Positions 25,547 through 34,281 are shown, counted from the stretch's first letter. The stretch: 40,887 nucleotides of DNA from Salinibacillus xinjiangensis (GCF_009649735.1 NZ_WJNH01000020.1:1-40887), one strand, 5' to 3'. Numbers and translations are program-made. Notes: generated by a model not told the origin, from the sequence alone.

Positions 25547-25682
25547 GGACACTAATGTTGGTAACTAAAGAAACCCTTGATACCAAGGGTTTAGGGGTTT
25601 ATGGGTGTTTTTACAACTTACATTAATGTTGGTAACCTGATTTTTTCTATATCATAACGATGACATTTATGTTGGTAACTGA
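25547..25682 (+). repeat. Three TnsB-type sites, Tn7-like left end
   Basis: GACACTAATGTTGGTAACT (25547), TTACATTAATGTTGGTAAC (25618) and GACATTTATGTTGGTAACT (25661). The Tn7-L site known from E. coli is GACAAAATAGTTGGGAACT, clearly related. Gaps of 71 and 43 bp between starts mimic Tn7-L. The following stretch to 25800 shows no gene. Confidence 0.8.
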
Positions 25683-25802
25683 GATTCCCTATTTGATTTT
25701 ACCCACATATCTTATTATTAAATATCATTGTAATTGAGAACTGAAATGATGCTGCATAGCAATCCAAGAAAAACACGATTTCTTTTCAAATAATATCAAT
25801 TA

Positions 25803-26285
25803 TCAATCATCACAATCCAAACATTTAGACCCAGGTAATGTGCCGATTTCAAAAAGTTTTCCACAACCTGTACAAACTTCGAAGCTGGTTAAACATTCTT
25901 CACAGACCGGTTTATTTTTATCAGTTCTATAATCTCCAGGTCTTATTCCACAACTAATGCATGCTAATTCCAAAAAATCATGACTTTTAAACAAGGGTTC
26001 ATACTTATCAATATATATGAAAATGATTTTGAAGATGGCTCTCCTTATCCACAAAGCTTGTTGATAGGTTATCGGTGAAATATTTAGCTTGCCATGCATG
26101 TTCTGTGCCGTCTTTTAGCTTCCAATAACACTCAACACCAGCATCACCACCAGCCCCTTCCTTTCTCGCAAAGTAATCTACATCTTCAGGCGGGGTCAGG
26201 TGAGCCAATTGACAAACCAACTTTCAAAACCGTTATCTTGGCTTCCGTCATGGTTCCTTATTTTCGTAAAGTCTAAATCAATCAT
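25803..26285 (-). pseudogene. Broken nuclease-like protein with zinc-ribbon tail (defence-type remnant)
   Basis: From ATG 26285 the frame reads MIDLDFTKIRNHDGSQDNGF, then needs a one-base shift near 26220 to continue CQLAHLTPPEDVDYFARKEG, then AGGDAGVECYWKL and HAWQAKYF. The E..G-GDAGVE...WQAK pattern looks like a PD-(D/E)XK endonuclease core found at the N-terminus of large, possibly anti-phage proteins. Near 26040-26090 another shift, with a large internal loss, joins a C-terminal part holding four CxxC pairs (CISC, CEEC, CTGC, CLDC). Family assignment is inference; the gene is dead. Confidence 0.65.
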
Positions 26286-26760
26286 TTAATTCCACCTAAC
26301 TTATTTTCATTTAATCTGGTTATTTAGAATAGGAATAGTAACAACTTCTACAAAAGGGACATAACTAATTAGGTTATGCCCCTTCTGTAATTTCTGTGTT
26401 ACCGTATTTATATTCTAACATAAAATTCCAATTTTCCTTAAGATTCACCAAAAAGTAAAGGATTGCCATTAAATAATTGACAATCCTTTACTCAACATAC
26501 GCACCCGTTACTTTAAGTACATTCTTTCAAAAATATTTAGCACAATAGATTTGGTTTTAATGCTCAGTTTATTTGTACTGCGCAGCATGTGACTTCCTCT
26601 TGTTAGTTTATCTTCCTCAAAAAAATAAGACCCCGTTCGTAATATAAGGTTATTAAGTATATGTGAGAACACTGATTTGATACATTTCAAACAGACTGTA
26701 AGTGTTTAAGTAAGTGATAACAGAAATCAGGCTTAAAAAATGAAGTGTTTAGCAACTTTA
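26286..26760. other. Gene-poor stretch in the Tn7-like element
   Basis: Holds two hairpins, GGGACATAAC/GTTATGCCCC (26356-26382) and the terminator at 26454-26492, plus one copy of a GTTACTTTAAGTACATTC motif (26507-26535) that recurs at 29886 and 30204. A 60-codon minus-strand ORF at 26508-26690 ends in that motif and shows no ribosome binding site or family likeness, so I do not call it a gene. Confidence 0.5.
26454..26492 (-). terminator. Terminator likely ending the lysR transcript
   Basis: AGTAAAGGATTG (26454-26465) and CAATCCTTTACT (26481-26492) pair perfectly over 12 bp with a 15-nt loop. TTTTGG follows on the minus strand. Confidence 0.65.
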
Positions 26761-27630
26761 TTACTCCCTGTTTCTATATGGTAAATATCTTAAAAATCTC
26801 TTGGATGCAAGTGAAAGTGATTTTTGCTCTCTCATAGCAATACCAATATTTCTGTATGCAGGAACTTCAAGCTCTTTCGCTATAATTTTGTAAGGTATTC
26901 GCTGTAAAATCAATTCTGGTAATATACTGATTCCTAGCCCATTTTCCACCATAGACATAATTGCATAGTCGTCCCACGTTGTAAAATGAACTTGCGGTGA
27001 AATATCGTGCATCTCAAAAATTTCAGAGATTTCTGCTTTTGCTCCCTTTTCCAATAACATAAATGGATTGTTTAATAAATCATTAATAGGGAATTTTTCA
27101 CAATTAGCAAGCGGATGATTTCGTGGAATCACTACCAACAAACGATCTTTCTCCAAAAAGATTGTTTCAAGTTCTTTTTTTGAAGGGATCCTCACAAATC
27201 CGAAATCAACACGTCCATCTAAAATCCAACTTTCAATTTCAGTATAGTCACCAAGCAGAAGCTCAAAATCAATCTTTGGATAGTCCTTCTTAAAAATCTT
27301 AATCATGTTAGGGAGCCAGTGGGATGCTACGCTGGAAAATGTACCAATACGAATCATACCAGACTGCATATCGTGTAACTCTTCAATCTGTGTCGTTAAG
27401 ATTCCATGCTCATTACAGATTCGCTTTAATTGAGGTAGTAACTTTAAGCCATCTGAGGTTAAACTGATACCGGCACGTCCTCTTTCAAAAAGGAAAACCC
27501 CCCATTCTTTTTCTAAATCATTAACCATACGGCTTACCCCAGACTGTGTATAGTCCAAGCTTTGAGCAGCTTTTGTGAAACTACCATATTCTGCTGCTTT
27601 TACAAATGCCATATATTTTTGGATATTCAT
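26761..27630 (-). CDS. LysR-family transcriptional regulator
   Basis: A 289-residue LysR regulator. The N-terminal winged HTH (about 1-60) reads AAEYGSFTKAAQSLDYTQSGVSRMVNDLEKE. The rest is the periplasmic-binding-like effector domain (RIGTFSSVASHWLPNMI, DFGFVRIP). The start at 27630 is preceded by AGGAAAAGTGA; a longer frame to 27705 would run across the divergent promoter. It is divergent from the YbaK-like gene 128 bp away, so it probably controls that gene and the EamA exporter beyond it. It is cargo of the Tn7-like element. Confidence 0.92.
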   Translation of the reverse strand: MNIQKYMAFVKAAEYGSFTKAAQSLDYTQSGVSRMVNDLEKEWGVFLFERGRAGISLTSDGLKLLPQLKRICNEHGILTTQIEELHDMQSGMIRIGTFSSVASHWLPNMIKIFKKDYPKIDFELLLGDYTEIESWILDGRVDFGFVRIPSKKELETIFLEKDRLLVVIPRNHPLANCEKFPINDLLNNPFMLLEKGAKAEISEIFEMHDISPQVHFTTWDDYAIMSMVENGLGISILPELILQRIPYKIIAKELEVPAYRNIGIAMREQKSLSLASKRFLRYLPYRNRE

Positions 27631-27656
27631 TTCACTTTTCCTTTCCCATTTGATTT

Positions 27657-27675
27657 TGTCATGCGCATCATGACA
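27657..27675. promoter_or_regulatory. Candidate LysR operator
   Basis: TGTCATG-CGCAT-CATGACA is a perfect 7-bp palindrome in the divergent lysR/ybaK-like gap, with the T-N11-A core usual for LysR sites. Confidence 0.5.
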
Positions 27676-27758
27676 AACATTCGTTTTTGTAATACATGAG
27701 AACATGATATGTTATTACTATTAAAGATTCAAGTTTGGAAAGGAAGAGGTAAATAAAG

Positions 27759-28313
27759 ATGCTATTTGTGAGTGAAGTTATGAAAACTGTTCCAGACAAC
27801 TATAAGTCTCTGCTTCAAGAAATGGTCTATGAAACATTGACAAAGTTAAAGATTTCATTTGAACGAGTGAATACAGATGAAGCCATTTCAATGGAGGACT
27901 GTATCGAGATCAATCAGAAATTGGATATGAAAATGGTAAAAACGCTGTTACTCTGCAATAGGAAAAAGACAGAATTCTATTTATTTATAACTACCGCAAA
28001 TAAGCCATTCAAATCAAAAGATTTCAGCAATGCACTTGGTATTTCTCGCGTATCCTTGGCCCCAGCGGAACAGATGGAAAAGATTTTGGGCGTAAAAATC
28101 GGTGCTGCTACTGTATTTGGTGTGTTAATGGACAAAAAGAATCTTGTGCAAGTTGTTTTTGATAAGGACGTACTTTTGGAAGAATGGTATGGATGTAGCG
28201 ATGGGACTACAACCGGATATATGAAGGTCAAAACAAAGGAGATTGTTCATAATTTCCTACCCTATACAAACCACATTCCGACTGTGATTGAAATGGAAAA
28301 TTCAGAAAAATAA
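27759..28313 (+). CDS. YbaK/ProX-type aminoacyl-tRNA editing domain protein
   Basis: A 184-residue stand-alone protein of the YbaK/prolyl-tRNA editing superfamily, which hydrolyses mischarged tRNAs such as Ala- or Cys-tRNA(Pro). Matching segments: KTLLLCNRKKTEFYLFI (substrate-site strand with Lys), LGISRVSLAPAEQMEKILG and ATVFGVLMDKKNLVQVV. The ending GCSDGTTTGYMKVKTKEIV fits the ProXp-ala/PrdX-like branch. GGAAAGGAAGAGG lies upstream. It is divergent from lysR and 90 bp before the EamA gene. tRNA specificity is not predictable. Confidence 0.82.
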   Translation: MLFVSEVMKTVPDNYKSLLQEMVYETLTKLKISFERVNTDEAISMEDCIEINQKLDMKMVKTLLLCNRKKTEFYLFITTANKPFKSKDFSNALGISRVSLAPAEQMEKILGVKIGAATVFGVLMDKKNLVQVVFDKDVLLEEWYGCSDGTTTGYMKVKTKEIVHNFLPYTNHIPTVIEMENSEK

Positions 28314-28402
28314 TGGTGATAAATACTTTGTTTTAATAACAGGTTAATAATCTGTGAAATATAATCTGTTCAGATTTATTAAGGTTCAAAGGAGGTAAGT
28401 TT

Positions 28403-29341
28403 GTGGATCAAAAGCGATTATTTTTAATTTATGGTTTAGTATTTTTTGTCACAGCTATTTGGGGACTTAATATGGTTTTAATTAAGGTTTTGGTAGAAGA
28501 TTTACCTCCTCAAACAATGACGGCATTTCGAATTATGATGGCTGGAATTACTGCATTAATCATAATTATTCTTGGAAAATCAATTCGTCGTTTATCGAAA
28601 AAGGAATGGATTTATACACTACTCGGGTGTGTTTTTGGTGTCATTCTACATCACTCGCTTATAGCAATAGGCTTAACAATGATTGATGCTTCGAATGCTT
28701 CTTTAATTCTATCATTAGTACCACTTACAACAGCAATACTTGCCGTCCTCTTTTTAGGTGAACAATTAACAAAATTGCGAATCATAGGATTTATCCTCGC
28801 ATTAACTGGAGTCTTTTTTATTCAAGGTGGCTCATTCAATAATATGCAATTATCTAAAGGAGAACTGCTTTTATTTATTGCTATGTTCGTCCAAGCCATT
28901 AGTTTTATTTTTGTAAAAAAGGCAACAGCAACTCTTGATTCAAAACAGATAACAACAATAATGTATTTATTAGGCTCAATAGGTTTGTTGATTATTAGTT
29001 TAATAACTGAACCTAAAGGATTCCATGAAATGACTTCAGCCTCTTTATTTGTTTACTTTTTATTTATTGTGTCAGGGGTATTGGCAACAGGTGTGGGGTA
29101 TATAGTTTTTTATGCAGCGATCCAGCAGATAGGAGCAGGTAAAACAGCCATATTTAATAACTTTGTTCCTTTTTTTGGTCTTGTATTCTCCGTACTTTTC
29201 TTAAATGAAACCATTACAGCTTCACAATTAATTGGATTTGTGTTTATTGTAGCTGGAGTTCTATTTGGGACAGGTTATATTGAAAAACTATGGGCAAAAA
29301 AGCATAATCGGATAAACAAAACAAAAAAGAGTATAGGATAA
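28403..29341 (+). CDS. EamA (DMT superfamily) transporter
   Basis: A 312-residue membrane protein with ten helices in two EamA repeats (about 8-140 and 152-292), as in RhaT/YdcZ-type metabolite exporters. Typical wording: AIWGLNMVLIKVL, PPQTMTAFRIMMAG, LGEQLTKLRIIGFILALTG, and in the second repeat PFFGLVFSVLFLNETITASQ. Start codon is GTG with GGAGG 8 nt upstream. Beside a LysR regulator and an editing protein, it could export an amino acid analogue; that is a guess from context. Confidence 0.9.
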   Translation: MDQKRLFLIYGLVFFVTAIWGLNMVLIKVLVEDLPPQTMTAFRIMMAGITALIIIILGKSIRRLSKKEWIYTLLGCVFGVILHHSLIAIGLTMIDASNASLILSLVPLTTAILAVLFLGEQLTKLRIIGFILALTGVFFIQGGSFNNMQLSKGELLLFIAMFVQAISFIFVKKATATLDSKQITTIMYLLGSIGLLIISLITEPKGFHEMTSASLFVYFLFIVSGVLATGVGYIVFYAAIQQIGAGKTAIFNNFVPFFGLVFSVLFLNETITASQLIGFVFIVAGVLFGTGYIEKLWAKKHNRINKTKKSIG

Positions 29342-29402
29342 TATACTAACGGGTTCGGTTTTGGAGTACAAAACACCAAAAAACAGCGAAAATACCACAA
29401 TT

Positions 29403-29438
29403 AAAAGGGAGCTTGGATATAATTCAAGCTCCTTTTAT
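29403..29438. terminator. Terminator after the EamA gene
   Basis: AAAAGGGAGCTTG pairs with CAAGCTCCTTTT; both strands carry T-rich tails, so it also serves the convergent lipoprotein gene. Confidence 0.8.
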
Positions 29439-29489
29439 TATGAATTTAATGACCTCTTCTTGAACTAACGCTCCCAATAGTTGAACAAC

Positions 29490-29855
29490 TTAGTAAGCAT
29501 TTTTTTCAAGGAAACTCTTTGCTTCTTCAAAATCAGATGTTTCTAAAACCATTTCCTTACTACTTAGAATATACACATAAGGTGCTTGTTTGGCATTTAG
29601 AGTAGGTGCAATATCTTGTACTCCTTCTAAACCATTTACAATAAGGCTTAAATCATCGCCCTTATTTTTAGTAAATTCCAGTAGCCATTGATGATTCTCT
29701 CCATGGTATTCGTTACCTGGCGAATTATCTAAAGTAACATAAATGATTTTATATTGTTCACCTGGCAAAGCTAAAGGAAGGTCATCTTTTTTTGAACAGC
29801 CAATTAAGTTAAGTATAATATGCGTTATTGCTATTCCTAATATAATTTTCTTCAA
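29490..29855 (-). CDS. Small lipoprotein of unknown function
   Basis: A 121-residue predicted lipoprotein: Lys-rich N-terminus, hydrophobic stretch and lipobox LIGCS (Cys about 20), then a small alpha/beta domain (YKIIYVTLDNSPG, YVYILSSKEMVLETSDFEEAKSFL) with no Cys. The start codon appears to be TTG at 29855, preceded by GGGGAT. The fold hints at a thioredoxin-like or DUF4174-like shape, but I do not recognise the family. It lies in the Tn7-like element, alone on its strand. Confidence 0.7.
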   Translation of the reverse strand: MKKIILGIAITHIILNLIGCSKKDDLPLALPGEQYKIIYVTLDNSPGNEYHGENHQWLLEFTKNKGDDLSLIVNGLEGVQDIAPTLNAKQAPYVYILSSKEMVLETSDFEEAKSFLEKNAY

Positions 29856-30415
29856 TGAAAATCCCCTTGTTGAACATTACTGCTTCGTTAGTTTAAGTAC
29901 GTTCTTTCACAAACTCTATATTCATTTTAACATAAAATAACAATTATCCTCTTGGTTTTAAAAAACAGCATTGAAAATTACATACAAATTCGCATAGGAA
30001 AAAGTACATTGACAACAGCTATTGACATTATGCTATTTGGGGAGCGATTTTGTATGCTAATTCAAGCGTTAAAAACCAATAATCGTTGAAATACAAGGGA
30101 AAAAGACAAGACCAAATCATATGTGATTTGGTCTGCTAATTTATATGCTATTTCGTATGTTTCTCCACCGAAACGGAACTACTTAACTTATAAATAAGTC
30201 TCTTTACTTTAAAGTACATCCATTCAAAAAACGAAATGTAATGTCACAGTAAGCGTCTACTACGTAATACAAGAGTTTCTCCACAATCTTGTCCCGTTTT
30301 CTGAAGAATGATCTTACAGAAAAGCAATCAAATTTTTGGATTATTGACATAAGCTCTTACACATAAAAAAATACGCTGTCTATATTTAGACAACGCATTT
30401 TAGGTTATTCAGTTT
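29856..30415. other. Gene-free right part of the Tn7-like element
   Basis: No intact gene. It holds copies of the GTTAGTTTAAGTACGTTC motif at 29886 and 30204, a perfect hairpin GACCAAATCA/TGATTTGGTC (30110-30133), and a minus-strand degenerate reading (about 30350-30150; TGQDCGETLVLRSRR, FFEWMYFKVKRLIYKL) broken by stops that suggests a dead gene. In Tn7 tnsA would begin here; nothing resembling TnsA is seen. Confidence 0.45.
30367..30402 (-). terminator. Hairpin terminator inside the right end
   Basis: AAATACGCTGTCTA and TAGACAACGCATTT pair around TATT; seven T follow on the minus strand. Confidence 0.7.
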
Positions 30416-30496
30416 ACAGTTACCATCTTTATTCGTAACTTACCATCTTTATTCGCTATTTACCATCTTTATTTGTCATTTGCCATCTTAATTGTA
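30416..30496 (-). repeat. Four overlapping TnsB-type sites, Tn7-like right end
   Basis: Read inward from glmS (minus strand): TACAATTAAGATGGCAAAT, GACAAATAAAGATGGTAAAT, AGCGAATAAAGATGGTAAG and TACGAATAAAGATGGTAACT, each overlapping the next with a 20-21 bp period. The Tn7-R site is GACAATAAAGTCTTAAACT. They are the inverse orientation of the left-end sites and share A.TAA.G.TGGTAA with them. Confidence 0.8.
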
Positions 30497-30528
30497 CTTT
30501 TACACACATAATCTAATCAAACTACTCT

Positions 30529-32334
30529 TTACTCAACTGTCACACTCTTAGCCAAGTTCCTTGGTTTATCCACATCACAATCACGATGCAATGCTGCATA
30601 ATACGCGATTAATTGTAGTGGTACCACAGAAACCAGTGGTGTTAGTAATTCATGAACAGAAGGAACGACAAAGGTATCGCCTTCCTCTGCTAGGTCTTCC
30701 ATGCTGATGATGCAGGCATTGGCACCACGCGCAACTACCTCTTGGACGTTTGCGCGAATGGAGTAGTTCACGTTTGCTTGCGTGGCAAGCGCAATGACTG
30801 GTGTTCCTTCTTCAATCAATGCAATGGTTCCGTGTTTTAGTTCTCCTCCTGCAAAGCCTTCAGCTTGAATGTAAGAAATCTCTTTTAATTTCAACGCACC
30901 TTCCTGGCCGACAAAATAATCGACTCCGCGGCCAATAAAGAACGCATTTCGTGTTGTCTCAAGGAACTCAGAAACAATTTTTTCAAACTCTTCTTTTTGA
31001 TCACATAAAGCTTCCATTGCGGATGATACAATAGCAAGCTCTTGAAGTGGATCAAAATCAAGTTTTATACCTTTTGCTTTGGCTGTATCAACGGCCAGTA
31101 TAGCTAAGACTGAAATTTGAGCTGTATAGGCTTTTGTTGATGCAACGGCAATCTCTGGCCCTGCATGAAGATGCAAGGTGTAATCTGCTTCACGAGAAAG
31201 GGTTGATCCTGGAACATTCGTAATTGTAAGGGCTGGATGACCCATTTCCTTAATTTGCACGAGTACAGAACGACTATCTGCTGTTTCCCCGCTTTGGGAG
31301 ATAAAGATAAATAGTGGTTTTTCAGACAGTAATGGCATATTATAAGAAAACTCACTGGCAACATGAACCTCTACAGGAACATTTGCAAGCTTTTCAATGA
31401 ATTGTTTCCCAACTAAACCAGCGTGATAGCTAGTTCCGGCGGCAATAATATACACACGATCCGTATCCGTCATGGCTTTACGAATATCAGCATCTAATTT
31501 TATATCATCATTTTCATTTCTATATTCTTGAACAATGTTACGAATGACGAGTGGCTGTTCATCGATTTCTTTTAGCATAAAGTGTGGATATGTTCCTTTT
31601 TCAATAGCACTCGCATCAACTTCCGCTACAAATGGTTCTCTTTCCACAACAGTACCGTCAAGCTTTTGAATTTCTACTTGATTACGCTCGACAATGACAA
31701 CCTCTTGGTCCATTAACTCAACAAATTGATTGGTCACTTGTAGCATGGCTAATGAATCACTTGAAACTACATTGAATCCTTCTTCGCCTAGCCCTACTAA
31801 TAGTGGACTTTTATTTTTTGCCACAAAGATTTGGTCTTCGTTGTTCTCGTCAATTAAGGCAATGGCATATGAACCATGAAGCATACCAACTGTCTTACGG
31901 AAGGCCTCTGCTACGTCATTTGTTTGCTCAACAAATTTTTCGATTAACTGAACAATGACTTCCGTGTCGGTTTCACTTTTTAGTTCAACGTCTTTTAAAA
32001 ACTCATTACGTAAGTCCATATAATTTTCAATGACACCGTTATGAACAAGGGTAAAACGACCAGACGTACTTTGATGCGGATGGGCATTTTCTACACTAGG
32101 CGCTCCATGTGTAGCCCAACGTGTATGGCCGATTCCCATTGTTGAAGAAACGTCTTCATTTACTTCTTCACGTAATGCTGCAATTCGTCCTTTTACTTTA
32201 AAGACGTGAACTCCATGATCATTTAAAACTGAAATACCCGCTGAATCATATCCACGGTATTCAAGCTTTTCTAAACCATTTAATAGTACCTCTTTCGTAT
32301 CTTGATGTCCTATATAACCTACAATTCCACACAT
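30529..32334 (-). CDS. glmS: Glutamine-fructose-6-phosphate aminotransferase (GlmS)
   Basis: A 601-residue isomerizing enzyme making glucosamine 6-phosphate from fructose 6-phosphate and glutamine, the entry step to cell-wall amino sugars. The glutaminase domain begins with CGIVGYIG, whose Cys is the nucleophile after Met removal; RGYDSAGI and GHTRWATHG follow. Two SIS domains (about 280-420 and 450-590) hold AAGTSYHAG and SQSGETADS, ending with the conserved KSVTVE. I start at 32334 (GGGAGG upstream); a frame to 32388 would put residues before the catalytic Cys. The 3' end is the Tn7 target. Confidence 0.98.
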   Translation of the reverse strand: MCGIVGYIGHQDTKEVLLNGLEKLEYRGYDSAGISVLNDHGVHVFKVKGRIAALREEVNEDVSSTMGIGHTRWATHGAPSVENAHPHQSTSGRFTLVHNGVIENYMDLRNEFLKDVELKSETDTEVIVQLIEKFVEQTNDVAEAFRKTVGMLHGSYAIALIDENNEDQIFVAKNKSPLLVGLGEEGFNVVSSDSLAMLQVTNQFVELMDQEVVIVERNQVEIQKLDGTVVEREPFVAEVDASAIEKGTYPHFMLKEIDEQPLVIRNIVQEYRNENDDIKLDADIRKAMTDTDRVYIIAAGTSYHAGLVGKQFIEKLANVPVEVHVASEFSYNMPLLSEKPLFIFISQSGETADSRSVLVQIKEMGHPALTITNVPGSTLSREADYTLHLHAGPEIAVASTKAYTAQISVLAILAVDTAKAKGIKLDFDPLQELAIVSSAMEALCDQKEEFEKIVSEFLETTRNAFFIGRGVDYFVGQEGALKLKEISYIQAEGFAGGELKHGTIALIEEGTPVIALATQANVNYSIRANVQEVVARGANACIISMEDLAEEGDTFVVPSVHELLTPLVSVVPLQLIAYYAALHRDCDVDKPRNLAKSVTVE

Positions 32335-32456
32335 AGTTGTGTTTCCTCCCTCTTTTGAAAGGGGCAAACAAAGTACTATTTGGTTCAATAGGGGCGTCGT
32401 TTGCCCCTTTCTCGCGTTTTTTATTTATATCGTTCATCTTGTTTCAAACGTTTGTG

Positions 32457-32595
32457 CAAAGAGTCACCTCTTTGTTTTCGTTCAAAACATAACGGTTGAG
32501 ATGTAAACAACCGGGAGGCATCCGCCGAAGACTCGATGAACCTCCTCCTCGTCAACTAAACCATTTAACGATGTGGTTTAGTCCTGGCGCTTTAT
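32457..32595 (-). ncRNA. glmS ribozyme-riboswitch
   Basis: The leader contains the hallmark segments in order: AAAGCGCCAGGACT, then GACGAGGAGGAGGTT, ATCGA, TCTTCGGCGGATGCCTCCCG, the P3 pair CGGTTG/CAACCG, and the P4 hairpin CAAAGAGGTGACTCTTTG. Known chemistry: glucosamine 6-phosphate acts as cofactor for cleavage just 5' of the GCGCC (between 32591 and 32590), after which the mRNA is degraded. This closes feedback on glmS. Confidence 0.95.
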
Positions 32596-32693
32596 AAAGA
32601 ACTTTTTCAACAATCCTCCTTTTCCATTCCAAAATAACACCTGCCTAGTATTGTTTGTTAAAAAGTCACAATAACTCGCGAGATGCAATTACA

Positions 32694-32723
32694 ATTTTAT
32701 CCGAATGGGAGAGTACTAGTCAA
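32694..32723 (-). promoter_or_regulatory. Sigma-A promoter of glmS
   Basis: On the minus strand TTGACT (32723-32718), 18-bp spacer, TAAAAT (32699-32694). Transcription would start near 32687, about 95 bp before the ribozyme. Confidence 0.65.
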
Positions 32724-32752
32724 TAATTTTTTTGATTTCAATAATATACAAT

Positions 32753-32787
32753 ATGCGCAGGCATCATCCATTGTGATACCTGCGCAT
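32753..32787 (-). terminator. Terminator after glmM
   Basis: ATGCGCAGG (32753-32761) pairs with CCTGCGCAT (32779-32787). The minus-strand tail is only moderately T-rich (ATTGTATATT). Confidence 0.65.
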
Positions 32788-32790
32788 TTC

Positions 32791-34146
32791 TTATACTTCC
32801 GTCATGCCTAGTTGCTGTTGAACAACTTTGGCAACCTGTTCTACATATTTCTCACAATCTTCTTTTGTAGGAGCTTCAACCATTACCCGAACGAGGGGCT
32901 CTGTACCTGATGGACGAACAAGCACTCTTCCATCATCACCTAACGTTTCCTCGACTTTATTGATTTCTTCTTGAATTATTTTATTCGTATGGATTTGGTG
33001 TTTATCGACTACTTTAATATTTTTCAATACTTGTGGAAACTTTTCCATTTCAGCAGCTAGCTCTGATAATGGTTTGCCCGTATCCTTCATAACATTCACA
33101 AGCTGTAGGGCAGAAAGCATACCATCACCAGTTGTCGTGTAATCAAGGAAAATGATATGGCCTGATTGTTCCCCACCAAGATTATAGCCGCTCTTACGCA
33201 TCTCTTCCATCACATAACGATCTCCGACAGCTGTCTTCACACTAGACATACCTTGTTGTTCGATTGCTTTATAAAAACCAATATTACTCATGATTGTGGA
33301 AACAACTGTATCCTGTTTAAGTCGGCCTGTTTCCTTATAGTACTTACCACAAATATACATGATTTTATCGCCATCAATAATATTGCCTTTTTCATCTATA
33401 GCAATAAGTCGGTCCCCATCACCATCAAAAGCAAGACCAACGTCAGCGCCTTTTTCGATGACAACCTCCCGTAATGCTTCTGGGTGGGTAGAACCGACAC
33501 CGTCATTAATATTTAACCCATCTGGTGAAGAACCTATAGTTGTGATCTCAGCCTCCAAATCAGCAAACAAATGTGGTGCTAAGGATGATGTGGCACCGTG
33601 TGCACAGTCTAAAGCCACATGAAGCTCATCAAAATCAAAATCTACTGTTTGTTTTAAATGTTGAAGATATTTTTGTCCACCTTCAAAATAGTCATTCACT
33701 TGACCCACTTCTCCGCCAATAGGACGAGGAAGATCATCTTCTTCACGGTCCATGAGCGCTTCAATTTCATTCTCTTGCTCATCTGTTAGCTTAAAGCCAT
33801 CTGGACCAAAAAATTTAATACCATTATCTTCAACAGGGTTATGAGAAGCTGAAATCATAACACCAGCATCTGCTCCAAGCGCTTTTGTTAGGTATGCTAC
33901 TCCTGGTGTTGAGATTACGCCCATTCGCATGACTTCGGCTCCAATGGAAAGTAGGCCTGCTACTAATGCACCTTCCAGCATATGGCCAGAGATACGGGTG
34001 TCACGGCCAATTAAAACTTTAGGTTGGCTATCCGTATTTTTGGTTAAAACATATCCTCCAAAACGGCCAACTTTAAATGCTAATTCTGGTGTTAATTCTT
34101 TGTTTGCGACGCCTCTGACACCGTCCGTACCAAAATATTTTCCCAT
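32791..34146 (-). CDS. glmM: Phosphoglucosamine mutase (GlmM)
   Basis: A 451-residue alpha-D-phosphohexomutase converting glucosamine 6-phosphate to glucosamine 1-phosphate for UDP-GlcNAc. It starts [13 protein letters not shown]. The phosphoserine loop is [13 protein letters not shown] (Ser about 100), the Mg loop is [10 protein letters not shown], the sugar loop [10 protein letters not shown], and the phosphate-binding loop [12 protein letters not shown]. Downstream of cdaR in the conserved cdaA-cdaR-glmM cluster; CdaA and GlmM interact in B. subtilis. AAGGAG lies 10 nt before the ATG. Confidence 0.98.
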   Translation of the reverse strand: MGKYFGTDGVRGVANKELTPELAFKVGRFGGYVLTKNTDSQPKVLIGRDTRISGHMLEGALVAGLLSIGAEVMRMGVISTPGVAYLTKALGADAGVMISASHNPVEDNGIKFFGPDGFKLTDEQENEIEALMDREEDDLPRPIGGEVGQVNDYFEGGQKYLQHLKQTVDFDFDELHVALDCAHGATSSLAPHLFADLEAEITTIGSSPDGLNINDGVGSTHPEALREVVIEKGADVGLAFDGDGDRLIAIDEKGNIIDGDKIMYICGKYYKETGRLKQDTVVSTIMSNIGFYKAIEQQGMSSVKTAVGDRYVMEEMRKSGYNLGGEQSGHIIFLDYTTTGDGMLSALQLVNVMKDTGKPLSELAAEMEKFPQVLKNIKVVDKHQIHTNKIIQEEINKVEETLGDDGRVLVRPSGTEPLVRVMVEAPTKEDCEKYVEQVAKVVQQQLGMTEV

Positions 34147-34173
34147 ATTATGATCGCTCCTTCGTCCTTGTTT

Positions 34174-34281
34174 AAAAAAGTGGAAGGGCCTTACTCAGCC
34201 ACGGTTTTAATAGGTCTCACCTTAAAAATGGTGGATGGTACCACTTAAAGGCATGACTTAGGTCCCGAGTGGCTGGGCCCT
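34174..34281 (-). ncRNA. Structured leader between cdaR and glmM
   Basis: The mRNA can fold into a closed structure: AGGGCC...GCCAC (34281-34269) pairs with GTGGC...GGCCCT (34202-34185), and inside it CCTTTAAGTGG (34251-34241) pairs with CCACCATTTTTAAGG (34234-34220) around a 6-nt loop. The 3' arm is followed closely by UUUUUU (34179-34174), giving a terminator-like end 28 bp before glmM. It may attenuate glmM within the operon. I do not recognise the class. Confidence 0.5.

Larger units (their letters stand above)
25539..30504. mobile_element. Putative Tn7-like element (no tns genes) in the attTn7 position behind glmS
   Basis: The left end starts TGTTCACGGACA (Tn7: TGTGGGCGGACA) and carries three spaced sites; the right end, read inward, starts TGTAAAAGTACA and carries four overlapping sites in opposite orientation. 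Site numbers, spacing (about 145 and 89 bp) and the 24-bp distance from the glmS stop match Tn7 architecture, with the dense right end facing glmS. No tnsABCDE genes lie inside, and no 5-bp target duplication is found (GGTTC versus CACAT). It is therefore a decayed, deleted or non-autonomous element carrying cargo. Confidence 0.75.

Noticed and set aside
26508-26690. A 60-codon minus-strand ORF
   Set aside because: No ribosome binding site, no known motif, and it ends inside the thrice-repeated motif.
30150-30350. tnsA remnant inside the right end
   Set aside because: The degenerate minus-strand reading (FFEWMYFKVKR) has no likeness to TnsA and contains stops; left as unidentified.
34174-34281. 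T-box leader, because of the GUGGUACCA segment
   Set aside because: The full T-box sequence and specifier stem are missing and the downstream gene is glmM, not an aminoacyl-tRNA or amino acid gene.
34174-34281. ydaO-type c-di-AMP riboswitch, suggested by cdaA upstream
   Set aside because: The conserved ydaO core segments are not found.
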